This document shows, one piece after another, positions 8,223 through 16,700 of a stretch of 43,300 nt of DNA. Position numbers and translations under genes: made by a program. Under the pieces are notes generated by a model. That model was not told where the DNA came from. It saw nothing but the letters and a program-made list of their open reading frames with translations, and ran no database searches. Origin of the DNA: Acidobacteriota bacterium (lineage in GTDB: Bacteria; Acidobacteriota; Terriglobia; Acidiferrales; UBA7541); contig JAFDVY010000019.1 in the NCBI GenBank assembly GCA_018268785.1, positions 1 to 43,300 of the forward strand, written 5' to 3'. How positions within the stretch are numbered: position 1 is the first letter of the stretch; each line of letters begins with the position of its first letter.

Positions 8223-9419
8223 ATGAACCTGCATGAGACATTTACGGTCGCAATCGATGCGCTCCGTGCGAACAAGCTGCGCGCCGCGCTGACTTCGCTG
8301 GGTGTGATTATCGGAAGCGCTTCGATCGTGCTTGTGGTGACGGTAGCGCTTACGAGCAAGAAATTCGTGATTTCGCAGATCGAAAGCGTTGGCGCGAATC
8401 TGGTTTGGGTGGAGATTGTTAAAACGCCGGACAAGGCGCAACCGCTCAGCCACGAGCTTACGCTGCAAGACATGGAGGCGTCGCGAAGCATTCCCGGTGT
8501 GGCTCAGGTTGCGGGCACATCGGATTTGCCGATGTCCGTGGTTGCGCAAGGCAGAGTCCGGCCAGTGACCCTGATCGGCGTGACCGAAGGCTATCAGGAT
8601 ATCCGGCGGCTGCTCGTTTTACGCGGCAGATATCTCGATTCGACGGACATGGCGAATCGCGCAAAAGTCTGCCTGATCACGCCGCAGCTCGCGGACAAAT
8701 TGTTTGGGCATGAGAATCCGATCGGGCAAACGGTCCGGATGGGCGAGCTGACCTTCACGGTGATTGGGGTTTTTAAAGAACGAGTGGAGACGTTTGGACT
8801 TTCAGACATTCAGGCAGAGTCGGTGCTGATACCGTTTGGGCTGATGAAAGCGTACACGGGGATGGATGTCCTGCGGGTGCTGGACGTGCAGGCGGCGAAT
8901 TCGGATGGCGTGGAGCGCGTGAAGAAGCAGGTGAGCCTGCTGTTGCACAGCCGGCACCCTCCCGAGGCCGAATATAATGTGCAGACGCTGACCGCGATTT
9001 TGGTTGCCGCCCAGAATATTTCGCTGGCCCTGACGATTGTGCTGATTGTGATTGCGTTCATTGCGCTGCTTATCAGCGGAATCGGGATCATGAACATTAT
9101 GCTGGTGACGGTGAAGGAGCGGACGCGAGAGATCGGAATTCGAAAAGCGATAGGGGCGCCCCGGCGCGACATTCTCTATCAATTCCTAATTGAAGCGTTT
9201 CTGATCAGCGGCGGCGGAGCGGTTTTGGGAATTCTGATAGGGCTTGCGGTGCCGGTGACGGCCCAGTTTTTTCTGCCAAACAATTTGCGCGTGCCTGTTT
9301 CCGGATTGAGCGTCATTCTGGCTTTCGTTGTTTCCTGCTCGACAGGCTTGTTTTTCGGTTATCTTCCGGCGAATAACGCGGCGCGGCTGCAACCGATCGA
9401 ATCGCTGCGCTATGAATGA
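8223..9419 (+). CDS. MacB/FtsX-type ABC transporter permease without ATPase domain
   Basis: The protein has 398 residues. It has one N-terminal membrane helix (about 20-42), a periplasmic MacB-type core domain of about 200 residues, and three C-terminal helices. The hallmark MLVTVKERTREIGIRKAIGA just before the last two helices identifies the MacB/LolC/FtsX family. In classical MacB the nucleotide-binding domain is fused to the N terminus; here the protein begins directly with the permease (MNLHETFTVAIDALRANKLR). No separate ATPase gene lies within the operon. It starts nine bases after the TPR gene stop and its end overlaps a possible early start of the TolC gene. Confidence 0.88.
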   Translation: MNLHETFTVAIDALRANKLRAALTSLGVIIGSASIVLVVTVALTSKKFVISQIESVGANLVWVEIVKTPDKAQPLSHELTLQDMEASRSIPGVAQVAGTSDLPMSVVAQGRVRPVTLIGVTEGYQDIRRLLVLRGRYLDSTDMANRAKVCLITPQLADKLFGHENPIGQTVRMGELTFTVIGVFKERVETFGLSDIQAESVLIPFGLMKAYTGMDVLRVLDVQAANSDGVERVKKQVSLLLHSRHPPEAEYNVQTLTAILVAAQNISLALTIVLIVIAFIALLISGIGIMNIMLVTVKERTREIGIRKAIGAPRRDILYQFLIEAFLISGGGAVLGILIGLAVPVTAQFFLPNNLRVPVSGLSVILAFVVSCSTGLFFGYLPANNAARLQPIESLRYE

Positions 9420-9450
9420 GCCGCAAGTGATTTTTCCGAGGTGCAATCCC

Positions 9451-10755
9451 ATGGTGCGAATCTACAAAGTAACGTCGATTCTGGCGTTTTCTGTGTTTCT
9501 TGCGACTAACACGACCGCGCAACAGGCTCCTGCGCCGATTTCGCTGACTCTGAAACGCTGCCTTGAGCTTGCCCTGCAGAACAGCAAAGACATCAAGGTG
9601 GCGAGAATTCAGGCGTCGGTTGCCGATCGCGCGGCAATGATCGGCAAGGCGGATTTTCTGCCAAATCTCTATGTCGGTTCCGGCGCCGGATACACTTACG
9701 GAATTCCTGAAACACCGGGAGGGCGCGCGCCCTCGGTGTTTAATGTGACGTACACGGAGCAAGTATTCAATTTGCCGCTGCGAGGCGCGGCGAAAGAACA
9801 AGAGGAACAAGCGAAAGCGCAAAAGATCTTGCTGGAAGATGCGCGAAGTTCCGTGATTTCCGGCACGGCGATGGGTTACCTGGAACTGGTAAAAGTGCGC
9901 CACTCGCTGGAGTTGCTGAAAAAACAGAACGATAGCGCAGACAGAATTCTCGGGGTGACGCAGGAGCGCGCGAAAGAAGGATTCGAATTGCCGATGGAAG
10001 TGACGCGGTCGCAGTTGACGAAAGCCCAAGTAACACAGAAGACTCTGCAATTGGAAGGACGCGAAGACGAGTTGGAGACATATTTGCGCGACCAGATGGG
10101 GCTCGCGGCGAATCAGGAATTTGATCTCGCCGCCGATGAATTGCCCGGAGCGGCGGAGCAGGAAGGCGCGAATCTGGTGGCGATGGCGATGGAAAATAAT
10201 GTGGACATTCGACTGGCGCAATCGAATGTGCGCGCGAAGGAATTTCGTTACAAGGGCGAAAAGGGCGGATATTTCCCGTCGCTGGAGCTGGTGAGCACCT
10301 ACAGCTTGCTTGCCGACTACAACAACTACAGCCTGTACTTTAACCACTTCCAGAAAAACAATTTTAACGCGGGCGTTCAGGTCCAGGTGCCAGTTTTCAG
10401 TGCGAGGACGAAAGCTGCCGTAGGGCTTGCGGACATGAACCTGCAAGTTGCGAAAGCGACATTGGAAAACAAAAAAGATCAGGTAAGCGCGGATGTGCGA
10501 AAGAAAACGAGGCATCTGCGAGAGATGGATGCGGCCAAAGAAGTGGCGCGGCTGCAACTGCAACTGGCCCAACAGAATGTGGGCACGCTGCAATCGCAAT
10601 TCGAGGAGGGGAAGACGAATCTGCGAGATGTGGAACGGGCGAGGCTCGACGAGAGCGATCGCTGGATGGCATATCTGGATGCAGCATTTCAACGGCAGCA
10701 GGCGCAACTGGAATTATTGCGGACCGCGGGGCAGTTGGACAAGGTTTTGGAGTAG
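9451..10755 (+). CDS. TolC-family outer-membrane efflux protein
   Basis: From the ATG at 9451 the protein has 434 residues. That start has a GAGG nine bases upstream and begins a good signal peptide (MVRIYKVTSILAFSVFLATN) with likely cleavage after TTAQ. An earlier in-frame ATG at 9412 overlaps the permease stop codon. The mature chain shows the two-repeat OEP architecture: SLTLKRCLELALQNSKDIKVA begins the first repeat and a second coiled-coil half (ANLVAMAMENNVDIRLAQSNVRAKE, stated in parts) begins near residue 250. Such proteins form a trimeric barrel and periplasmic tunnel. With the adaptor and permease upstream it completes an envelope-spanning export route. Confidence 0.88.
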   Translation: MVRIYKVTSILAFSVFLATNTTAQQAPAPISLTLKRCLELALQNSKDIKVARIQASVADRAAMIGKADFLPNLYVGSGAGYTYGIPETPGGRAPSVFNVTYTEQVFNLPLRGAAKEQEEQAKAQKILLEDARSSVISGTAMGYLELVKVRHSLELLKKQNDSADRILGVTQERAKEGFELPMEVTRSQLTKAQVTQKTLQLEGREDELETYLRDQMGLAANQEFDLAADELPGAAEQEGANLVAMAMENNVDIRLAQSNVRAKEFRYKGEKGGYFPSLELVSTYSLLADYNNYSLYFNHFQKNNFNAGVQVQVPVFSARTKAAVGLADMNLQVAKATLENKKDQVSADVRKKTRHLREMDAAKEVARLQLQLAQQNVGTLQSQFEEGKTNLRDVERARLDESDRWMAYLDAAFQRQQAQLELLRTAGQLDKVLE

Positions 10756-10779
10756 CTGGAGCCGGATTCACGCGACGAT

Positions 10780-12141
10780 ATGCTGGATACGCAAAGCCTA
10801 AAGGTTCTCTCGCAAGCGTTGGAAAAACTCGACTCCGGATTTCGAAATCTGCCGGAATTTCAGGCGCAGGGGGGTGACGCGGAGCAGTTGGCAATAGTGC
10901 TCGGCGCCGTCGCGGAAAAACTGCAAGACAACTTCCCCTATTTCCATCCGCTTTATGCCGGACAGATGCTGAAGCCGCCGCATGCCATTGCGCGGCTCGC
11001 TTATGCGCTGGCAATGTACATCAATCCGAATAATCATGCTCTCGACGGCGGACGTGCGACTTCTGCCCTGGAAAAAGAAGCGGTTGCGGAAATTGCCGCG
11101 ATGTTCGGTTGGACGGAGTTTCTCGGGCATCTGTGCGGCGGCGGGACGATGGCGAATCTCGAAGCGCTCTGGGTGGCTGGGCAGATTCATCCCGGCAAGA
11201 AAATTCTGGCGAATGAGCAGGCGCATTACACGCACAAACGAATCAGCAGCGTACTCCAATTGGAATTCGAAGCGGTTCCTTGTGATGAGCGCGGCAAGAT
11301 GGAACTTTCAGCGCTGGAGATTCGGGCGAAGAAGGGCGATGTGGGCACGGTGGTCGCGACGCTTGGCACCACGGCTACCGGCTCTGTTGATCCGCTTGTG
11401 GGAATTCTTGAACTCGGTAAACGCTACGGTTTCCGGGTGCATGTGGATACTGCTTACGGCGGATACTTTGTTCTTGCATCAAATCTCGCGGGGTCAGCGA
11501 AGCAAGCTTTTGAAAATGCCCACCGGGCCGATTCGATTGTCGTTGATCCGCACAAGCATGGCCTTCAACCGTATGGTTGCGGCTGCGTGCTGTTTCGCGA
11601 TCCCGCGGTAGGAAAGCTCTACAAGCACGAGTCGCCGTATACCTATTTCAGCTCCGTAGAATTGCACTTGGGCGAGATTAGCCTGGAATGTTCGCGGCCA
11701 GGGGCCGCCGCGGCTGCGCTTTGGGCGACACAAAAACTGCTGCCGCTCGTGCGAAATGGCGAGTTTGCCAAAGGACTTGAAGCAGGGCGAGAAGCGGCGC
11801 TGCAATTGTATGGGCGACTGCTGAAGGACAGTCGATTTGAGCCGGCGTTTGAACCGGAACTCGACATTGTCGTTTTCTTGCCGCGCGAAGAATCCAGAGA
11901 GAAGACATCGATTCGCTCCAGAAATATATTTGCTGCGGCCGCCAGGCGAGACTTGCATCTTGCAGTGGCCGAGCTTCCGGTCCGCTTCTGGAACAATGCG
12001 GCGTTTGCAAATCCAAGCTCAACTGAGACCGTCACTTGTCTCCGCTCGGTGCTGATGAAGCCGGAGCATTTGGAGTGGCTCGAGCCGATTTGGGATCGGC
12101 TGCTCAAGGCTGACAACGAGACGTCGTCTGCGCTTGCGTAA
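10780..12141 (+). CDS. PLP-dependent group II decarboxylase
   Basis: The protein has 453 residues and belongs to the aromatic-amino-acid / glutamate / diaminobutyrate decarboxylase superfamily of fold-type I PLP enzymes. The cofactor residues are present: His149 in NEQAHYTHKR stacks on the ring, Asp223 in HVDTAYGG binds the pyridine nitrogen, and Lys259 in VVDPHKHGLQPYGCG forms the Schiff base. LCGGGTMANLEAL (118-130) is the phosphate-binding region. Substrate cannot be read from these motifs; tyrosine, 2,4-diaminobutyrate and glutamate are possible. It follows the TolC gene by 24 bases and may be transcribed with it, whereas 210 bases separate it from hpnJ. Confidence 0.85.
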   Translation: MLDTQSLKVLSQALEKLDSGFRNLPEFQAQGGDAEQLAIVLGAVAEKLQDNFPYFHPLYAGQMLKPPHAIARLAYALAMYINPNNHALDGGRATSALEKEAVAEIAAMFGWTEFLGHLCGGGTMANLEALWVAGQIHPGKKILANEQAHYTHKRISSVLQLEFEAVPCDERGKMELSALEIRAKKGDVGTVVATLGTTATGSVDPLVGILELGKRYGFRVHVDTAYGGYFVLASNLAGSAKQAFENAHRADSIVVDPHKHGLQPYGCGCVLFRDPAVGKLYKHESPYTYFSSVELHLGEISLECSRPGAAAAALWATQKLLPLVRNGEFAKGLEAGREAALQLYGRLLKDSRFEPAFEPELDIVVFLPREESREKTSIRSRNIFAAAARRDLHLAVAELPVRFWNNAAFANPSSTETVTCLRSVLMKPEHLEWLEPIWDRLLKADNETSSALA

Positions 12142-12162
12142 CGCGATACAAAAAGCCACAAG

Positions 12163-12183
12163 TGATGTATGGCATGCACATCA
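12163..12183. repeat. Small dyad upstream of hpnJ
   Basis: TGATGT at 12163-12168 is repeated inverted as ACATCA at 12178-12183 with a nine-base spacer that itself holds the palindrome GCATGC. It lies just after the decarboxylase gene and about 170 bases before hpnJ. It has no T-run, so it is not a usual terminator. It could be an operator or chance. Confidence 0.3.
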
Positions 12184-12216
12184 TATATACGTTCGCAACC
12201 GTGCTGAATTGTAGTT

Positions 12217-12243
12217 TTGTGAACTCTCCAAGTCGGGTACACT
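12217..12243 (+). promoter_or_regulatory. Weak candidate promoter for the hpnJ cluster
   Basis: TTGTGA (12217-12222) and TACACT (12238-12243) resemble -35 and -10 boxes but the spacer is only 15 bases. The position, about 110 bases before hpnJ in the only long gap ahead of the cluster, is sensible. The match is weak. Confidence 0.2.
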
Positions 12244-12351
12244 AGAATGGTGGGGAAGTGTACTTACACGCAGCCCGGCAGGGTAGAAGCCGCAAACCGC
12301 AGACTCTAGGGAATTTAGTTGACGATATTGGCAGGGAACTGAGGATGAAGA

Positions 12352-13854
12352 ATGCCTGATGTGATGAAAACGCTTTTGTTAAATCCTCCGAGCTTCGAGA
12401 ATTTCGATGGGGGAGCAAGTTCGCGGTGGCCCGCGACGCGCGAGATCGAGTCGTACTGGTATCCGGTTTGGCTGACGTATCCGGCGGGATTGATTCCGGG
12501 AAGCCGATTGCTGGACGCTTCACCGCACAAGGTGAACTGGCAACAGACAATAGAAATCAGCAAGGGCTATGAATTTCTTGTTCTGTATACCTCCACGGTC
12601 GGATTCCACAGCGATCTAAAGCTTATTCGCAAGATTAAGGAAGCGCATCCTGGCATCAAGATCGCGTTCGTAGGCCCGCACGGGCATATTCGTCCCGACG
12701 AGACTTTGAACGCAAGCGAGGATATCGATTTTCTTGTGCGTGGCGAGTTCGATCATGCCGTCGCCGAGTATGCTCACGGCAAGCCACTTGAGCAAATTGC
12801 AGGTGCAAGCTATCGCAAAGACGGCAAAAATGTACACAATACGGCGCGGCCACAGCTTCACACGGAAGAGCTCGACGCCTTGCCGTTCGCATCCGATATT
12901 TACAAGCGCGATCTGCAAATTGAGCGGTACAACGTGCCGTTTCTGCTGCACCCGTTCGTTTCGTTCTATACGACGCGAGGCTGCCCAGCCATGTGCACGT
13001 TCTGTATGTGGCCGCAGACGATTTCCGGCCACGCGTGGCGCACACGTTCGGTGGATAACGTAGTCGCGGAAGTGAAGAAGACGCTCGAATATTTCCCGCA
13101 GATGAAGGAAATTTTCTTCGACGACGACACGTTTAATATTCGCAAGGACCGCGCGATCGAGCTGAGCCAGAAATTCAAGCCGCTGAAATTTCAGTGGTCC
13201 TGCACGGCGCGTTGCCACAGCAAGTACGAAGAGCTGAAGGCGATGGCGGAAGGCGGCGCACGGCTTTTTATTGTTGGTTTTGAGTCGGGCGATCCGCAAA
13301 TCCTGAAGAACATCAAAAAGGGCGCAACCGTCGAAATGGCGCGCGAGTTCATGAAGAACTGCAAAAAGGTCGGCATCAAGGTGCATGGCGACTTCATTAT
13401 CGGCTTGCCCGGCGAGACAAAGGAAACGATCGAGAAAACGATCGATTTCGCCAAGGAACTGGATTGCGAAACGATTCAGGTTTCCCTGGCGCATGCGATG
13501 CCCGGTACCGAGTTGCACGACCAAATGTCCAAGGACGGCTTCCTGCGCGTGGAAGCGCTTGCCGATAACGGCGGCCATCAGTTACCGCATATTGAATACC
13601 CGCATCTTTCCAAGACGGAAATGATGGGTGCAGTGAATCGTTTCTATGACGAATACTATTTCCGTCCGAGGGTGGCGTGGCGGATTGTGCGCGAAGCTCT
13701 ATGGGACAGCCATGAGCGCAAGCGGCTTTATCATGAAGCGACCAGCTTCTTGAAGTTGCGCGCGGAGCGCTGGAAATGGGTGCGTCAGGGCGGTGATGCG
13801 CCGAAACCAATGGTAAGCGTGCCGGGGACAACTCCGGCATCCGGAAACGACTAG
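12352..13854 (+). CDS. hpnJ: Hopanoid-associated B12-binding-type radical SAM protein HpnJ
   Basis: The protein has 500 residues; GAGG seven bases upstream supports the ATG at 12352. The N terminus KTLLLNPPSFENFDGGASSR and the following EIESYWYPVWL are very close to HpnJ proteins as I recall them. Residues about 1-150 form the cobalamin-binding-like domain; the radical SAM domain holds the [4Fe-4S] cysteines Cys211, Cys215 and Cys218 in TTRGCPAMCTFCMWPQ, followed by FFDDDTFN and the strand motif DFIIGLPGETKETIEKT. In Burkholderia and related bacteria HpnJ acts on glucosaminyl bacteriohopanetetrol and is needed for the cyclitol-ether headgroup. It heads a run of five same-strand membrane and glycosyltransferase genes. 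No hpnK, hpnH or squalene-hopene cyclase gene is in the window. Confidence 0.92.
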   Translation: MPDVMKTLLLNPPSFENFDGGASSRWPATREIESYWYPVWLTYPAGLIPGSRLLDASPHKVNWQQTIEISKGYEFLVLYTSTVGFHSDLKLIRKIKEAHPGIKIAFVGPHGHIRPDETLNASEDIDFLVRGEFDHAVAEYAHGKPLEQIAGASYRKDGKNVHNTARPQLHTEELDALPFASDIYKRDLQIERYNVPFLLHPFVSFYTTRGCPAMCTFCMWPQTISGHAWRTRSVDNVVAEVKKTLEYFPQMKEIFFDDDTFNIRKDRAIELSQKFKPLKFQWSCTARCHSKYEELKAMAEGGARLFIVGFESGDPQILKNIKKGATVEMAREFMKNCKKVGIKVHGDFIIGLPGETKETIEKTIDFAKELDCETIQVSLAHAMPGTELHDQMSKDGFLRVEALADNGGHQLPHIEYPHLSKTEMMGAVNRFYDEYYFRPRVAWRIVREALWDSHERKRLYHEATSFLKLRAERWKWVRQGGDAPKPMVSVPGTTPASGND

Positions 13855-13866
13855 CACGAACAAGCG

Positions 13867-14298
13867 ATGGGACGCGAAAGCAGGCTAAGAATAAAGACGC
13901 TAGTTATGGTCTTGGCGATGGTTGTATGCGCGAATGTGGGAGACTTGTTGTTGAAGAGCGGCATGTCCTCCGTCGGCGCTGTGCAATTCACTGAGCAGGG
14001 TCTATCCCATGCCTTTCGTCTTGCGATTTCCAGTCCCACTATCTGGCTGGCCATATTCTTTCTGCTCGGTTTCATGATCTGCAACATGACGGTTCTCAGC
14101 TGGGCGGACTATAGTTACGTCATGCCGTCGGGCGCATTTGGCTACGCCCTCATAACTTTGTCCGCAGTGGTGTTCTTGCACGAATCGGTCTCATTGCAGC
14201 GCTGGCTTGGAGTGTTGCTCATCTGCTTCGGAGTGATGCTGGTTGGCCAAACGAAGCCGCGCACGACCGAAGTGGTGTCACAAAAGGCCGCGGCATGA
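13867..14298 (+). CDS. SMR/EamA-like four-helix membrane protein, first of a pair (ArnE/ArnF-like)
   Basis: The protein has 143 residues with four predicted membrane helices, the size and topology of small-multidrug-resistance proteins. It starts 12 bases after hpnJ. Helix 1 contains VVCANVGDLLLKSGM, which aligns with the EmrE helix-1 motif, but Asn takes the place of the essential EmrE Glu14; ArnE likewise lacks that Glu. The last helix reads RWLGVLLICFGVMLVGQ, typical of the family. Paired SMR-like proteins ArnE and ArnF are implicated in moving undecaprenyl-phosphate aminoarabinose across the inner membrane. An ArnT-like transferase follows two genes later, so a lipid-linked-sugar flippase role is the most attractive reading, but it is inference. 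Confidence 0.72.
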   Translation: MGRESRLRIKTLVMVLAMVVCANVGDLLLKSGMSSVGAVQFTEQGLSHAFRLAISSPTIWLAIFFLLGFMICNMTVLSWADYSYVMPSGAFGYALITLSAVVFLHESVSLQRWLGVLLICFGVMLVGQTKPRTTEVVSQKAAA

Positions 14299-14666
14299 TT
14301 CGCACATCGCTCTTGCTGCTGTTTTTCCTTTTTGCGACTGCGGCCGGCGAAATCGCAATGACATACGGAATGAAGGCTGCCGGTGAGCCGGCCCGCCTGC
14401 GTCCCAAAGAGATATTGCAATTTCTTGGCCGAGCGGTTTCTAGCGGCTGGTTTTGGGCCGGCATCCCTCTGATGGCGGGATCCTTCTTTTCGTTGTTGGT
14501 GCTCTTATCCTGGCAGCCCATCAGCTTCGTCATCCCTGCTTCGGCTCTGAGTAACGTCGTTGGCGCGCTTGGCGCCAAGTACATATTGAAGGAAGACGTG
14601 AACGCGGCGCGTTGGATTGGCGTCATTCTTGTTTGCATTGGGGTTGCCATCGTTGCAAAGGGCTAA
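14295..14666 (+). CDS. SMR/EamA-like four-helix membrane protein, second of a pair (ArnE/ArnF-like)
   Basis: The protein has 123 residues and four predicted helices. Its ATG overlaps the preceding stop codon (ATGA), so the pair is translationally coupled and probably forms a heterodimer. Helix 1 reads ATAAGEIAMTYGMKAAG; its Glu sits where EmrE has the proton- and substrate-binding Glu14, so only this partner keeps the residue. The last helix, RWIGVILVCIGVAIVAKG, is again typical. Its neighbours, hpnJ upstream and an ArnT-like glycosyltransferase downstream, point to transport of a lipid or lipid-linked sugar rather than drug efflux. Confidence 0.75.
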   Translation: MIRTSLLLLFFLFATAAGEIAMTYGMKAAGEPARLRPKEILQFLGRAVSSGWFWAGIPLMAGSFFSLLVLLSWQPISFVIPASALSNVVGALGAKYILKEDVNAARWIGVILVCIGVAIVAKG

Positions 14667-14691
14667 ACCCTTGGCTTGGAGGTCCGATTCA

Positions 14692-16650
14692 GTGAATCAA
14701 CGTAGCGAAGAAAGTTTGCAAAGCTCAAGTGCGAGCGTCCCTTCCCGTCCGACTTCGAGTTGGATTTCCTCCTGGCGCGCAGCAGTCTTGCTGTTGGTCG
14801 CTCTTTGGGGAGTCATTTACATGATGGACCTTTCTCGTCCTCCTCTCCTGGATGATGTCGATTCAGTGCACGCCGAAGCAGGGCGGGAAATGGCTGAGCG
14901 AGGCGATTGGGTGACCGTCTATACGAACGGCATTCGCTACATGGAAAAAGCGCCCCTCATGTACTGGAGCATTGCAGCGAGCTACAAAATATTCGGAGTC
15001 AAGGAATGGACCGCCAGATTGCCACTGATGCTCGGAGTAATCGCTCTGGTGTTATCGACCTACCTCCTTGGGAGGTACGCTTTCGGCGCTGCCGCTGGGT
15101 TTTACGCAGCGTTGGCTCTCGTTACCTCCATTGGCGTGTATCTCTACACGCGGTTTCTCATCCCGGAAGTCCTGATCGCGCTTTGGTTCACGCTTGGCTA
15201 CTATTTTTTCCTGCGCATCCTTGATGAGGAGCGCCCTTCGCGTTTCGTTTGTTGGGGATTCGCGGCAACCTGCGCGCTGAACGTGCTGACGAAAGGCTTG
15301 ATCGGTCTGGTCTTTCCGGTTGGCGCGATTGGTCTTTTTATTCTGCTCACCAACAATTGGCGCGTGTTGCTTAAAATGCGTTTGATTTCGAGCACGATTG
15401 TGTTTTTTGCGATCGCCGCGCCCTGGCACGTCCTCGCCGCCATACGCACGCCAGCTCAGGGAGCTGCTCCTAGCTTTCTTTGGCTATACTTCATCAACGA
15501 GCACTTGATGCGCTTCCTCGGAAAGCGTGTCCCCGCCGGCTTCGATACCGCTCCCCTGGGCATTTTCTGGGGGCTCACTCTAGCTTGGCTCGTTCCCTGG
15601 ATTGTGTTTCTGCCGCAATCTCTGCAGGCTGTTCGAACCGCATGGCGAGAACTCCGCCTTTTTCCTGCCAATTCGTCGCGCAAGCACAACGCGACTATGC
15701 TTTGCTTTCTCTGGGCCTTCGTAATCCTCGTTTTTTTCAGCTTTTCGACGAGGCAGGAATACTACACAGTTCCGGCACTGCCGGGTTTGGCGCTGTTGAT
15801 TGGCTCTTGGTTAGCCACAGAGGCGACAACAACCAGCGACGAATCGGCCCGCCGCTACGGCAGAGTGTCCTCGAGTGCGCTCTTTGCCGTTGGCATCCTG
15901 GCTTTTGCTGCTGGAATGTTTCTTCTTTCCGTGTCGCACCGCCCCGCTCCAGGTGTCGACCTGGCGGATCTCTTGACCAAGAATCCGGAAGACTACAATT
16001 TGTCGCTCGGCCATGTGATGGACTTGACTCCTCAGGCGCTCGGAAGTTTCCGTACCCCGCTGTTAGGAGCGTCGCTCGGATTGCTCCTTGGTACAGGCTT
16101 GAATTGGCTGCTCCGCCGTCGAGGGAGGCCGAACGCGGCAAATTTGGCTCTTGCAGGAATGATGGTAGTGCTGCTGGGCTGCGTACATTTCTCGTTCATC
16201 AAATTCTCGCCCATTCTCTCCTCCTACGATCTTGCCCAAGCGATCCAAAAAGAAATCCAACCCGGTGATGTGATCGTCGTCGATGGCGAATACCATGAGG
16301 CTTCGACGCTGAACTTTTATACCCGAACGCAACTGCACGTCCTGCACGAGCCGAGCGGCAACCTCTGGTACGGCGCCAAATTCCCAGATGCTCCGCACAT
16401 TTTCGAAACTCCGCAATCCTTAGCGGTTTTATGGAACGGCTCGCAACGCGTTTTCCTGTGGGCGGACCATGAAAATCCGAAGGAACTCGCGGGCCAGAAT
16501 GTTTTCCTCCTGGCGCGAAGCGGTGGCAAGTATATTTTCACCAACCGGCCTCCGGTGCACAGTCGAGCGGAGACTCAGCCGCATGATCGGATTCGATCCT
16601 GGGAGGCCGCTCTCCCAAAATCACAGCGGCGTATCCTTGCTAGTCTGTAG
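14692..16650 (+). CDS. ArnT-like (GT83/PMT-type) membrane glycosyltransferase
   Basis: A GTG at 14692 with GGAGG nine bases upstream is the best start and gives 652 residues. An N-terminal Ser/Arg-rich cytoplasmic tail precedes a multi-helix membrane region. The first extracytoplasmic loop carries PPLLDDVDSVHAEAGREM (50-67) and EKAPLMYW (85-92), the acidic and Lys-Pro-Leu-Tyr-Trp-like motifs of ArnT and related polyprenyl-phosphate-sugar transferases. About ten to twelve helices follow, then a soluble C-terminal domain of about 130 residues. ArnT moves 4-amino-arabinose from undecaprenyl phosphate to lipid A on the periplasmic face. Here no Ara4N synthesis genes are present, so both donor sugar and acceptor are unknown; a hopanoid acceptor is suggested by hpnJ and the HpnI-like genes. 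Confidence 0.8.
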   Translation: MNQRSEESLQSSSASVPSRPTSSWISSWRAAVLLLVALWGVIYMMDLSRPPLLDDVDSVHAEAGREMAERGDWVTVYTNGIRYMEKAPLMYWSIAASYKIFGVKEWTARLPLMLGVIALVLSTYLLGRYAFGAAAGFYAALALVTSIGVYLYTRFLIPEVLIALWFTLGYYFFLRILDEERPSRFVCWGFAATCALNVLTKGLIGLVFPVGAIGLFILLTNNWRVLLKMRLISSTIVFFAIAAPWHVLAAIRTPAQGAAPSFLWLYFINEHLMRFLGKRVPAGFDTAPLGIFWGLTLAWLVPWIVFLPQSLQAVRTAWRELRLFPANSSRKHNATMLCFLWAFVILVFFSFSTRQEYYTVPALPGLALLIGSWLATEATTTSDESARRYGRVSSSALFAVGILAFAAGMFLLSVSHRPAPGVDLADLLTKNPEDYNLSLGHVMDLTPQALGSFRTPLLGASLGLLLGTGLNWLLRRRGRPNAANLALAGMMVVLLGCVHFSFIKFSPILSSYDLAQAIQKEIQPGDVIVVDGEYHEASTLNFYTRTQLHVLHEPSGNLWYGAKFPDAPHIFETPQSLAVLWNGSQRVFLWADHENPKELAGQNVFLLARSGGKYIFTNRPPVHSRAETQPHDRIRSWEAALPKSQRRILASL

Positions 16651-16700
16651 CTGATTGCCTTGATAAACTGTGGATAAGCAATGCGAAGGTGAGGAGGAAG

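Noticed and set aside
9313..10707. A 464-codon open frame on the minus strand
   Set aside because: It is antisense to the TolC-like gene, which has a signal peptide and family motifs.
12142..12351. A dif site near the composition switch
   Set aside because: The AT-rich dyad at 12163-12183 does not fit the XerC/XerD arm pattern with a six-base centre.
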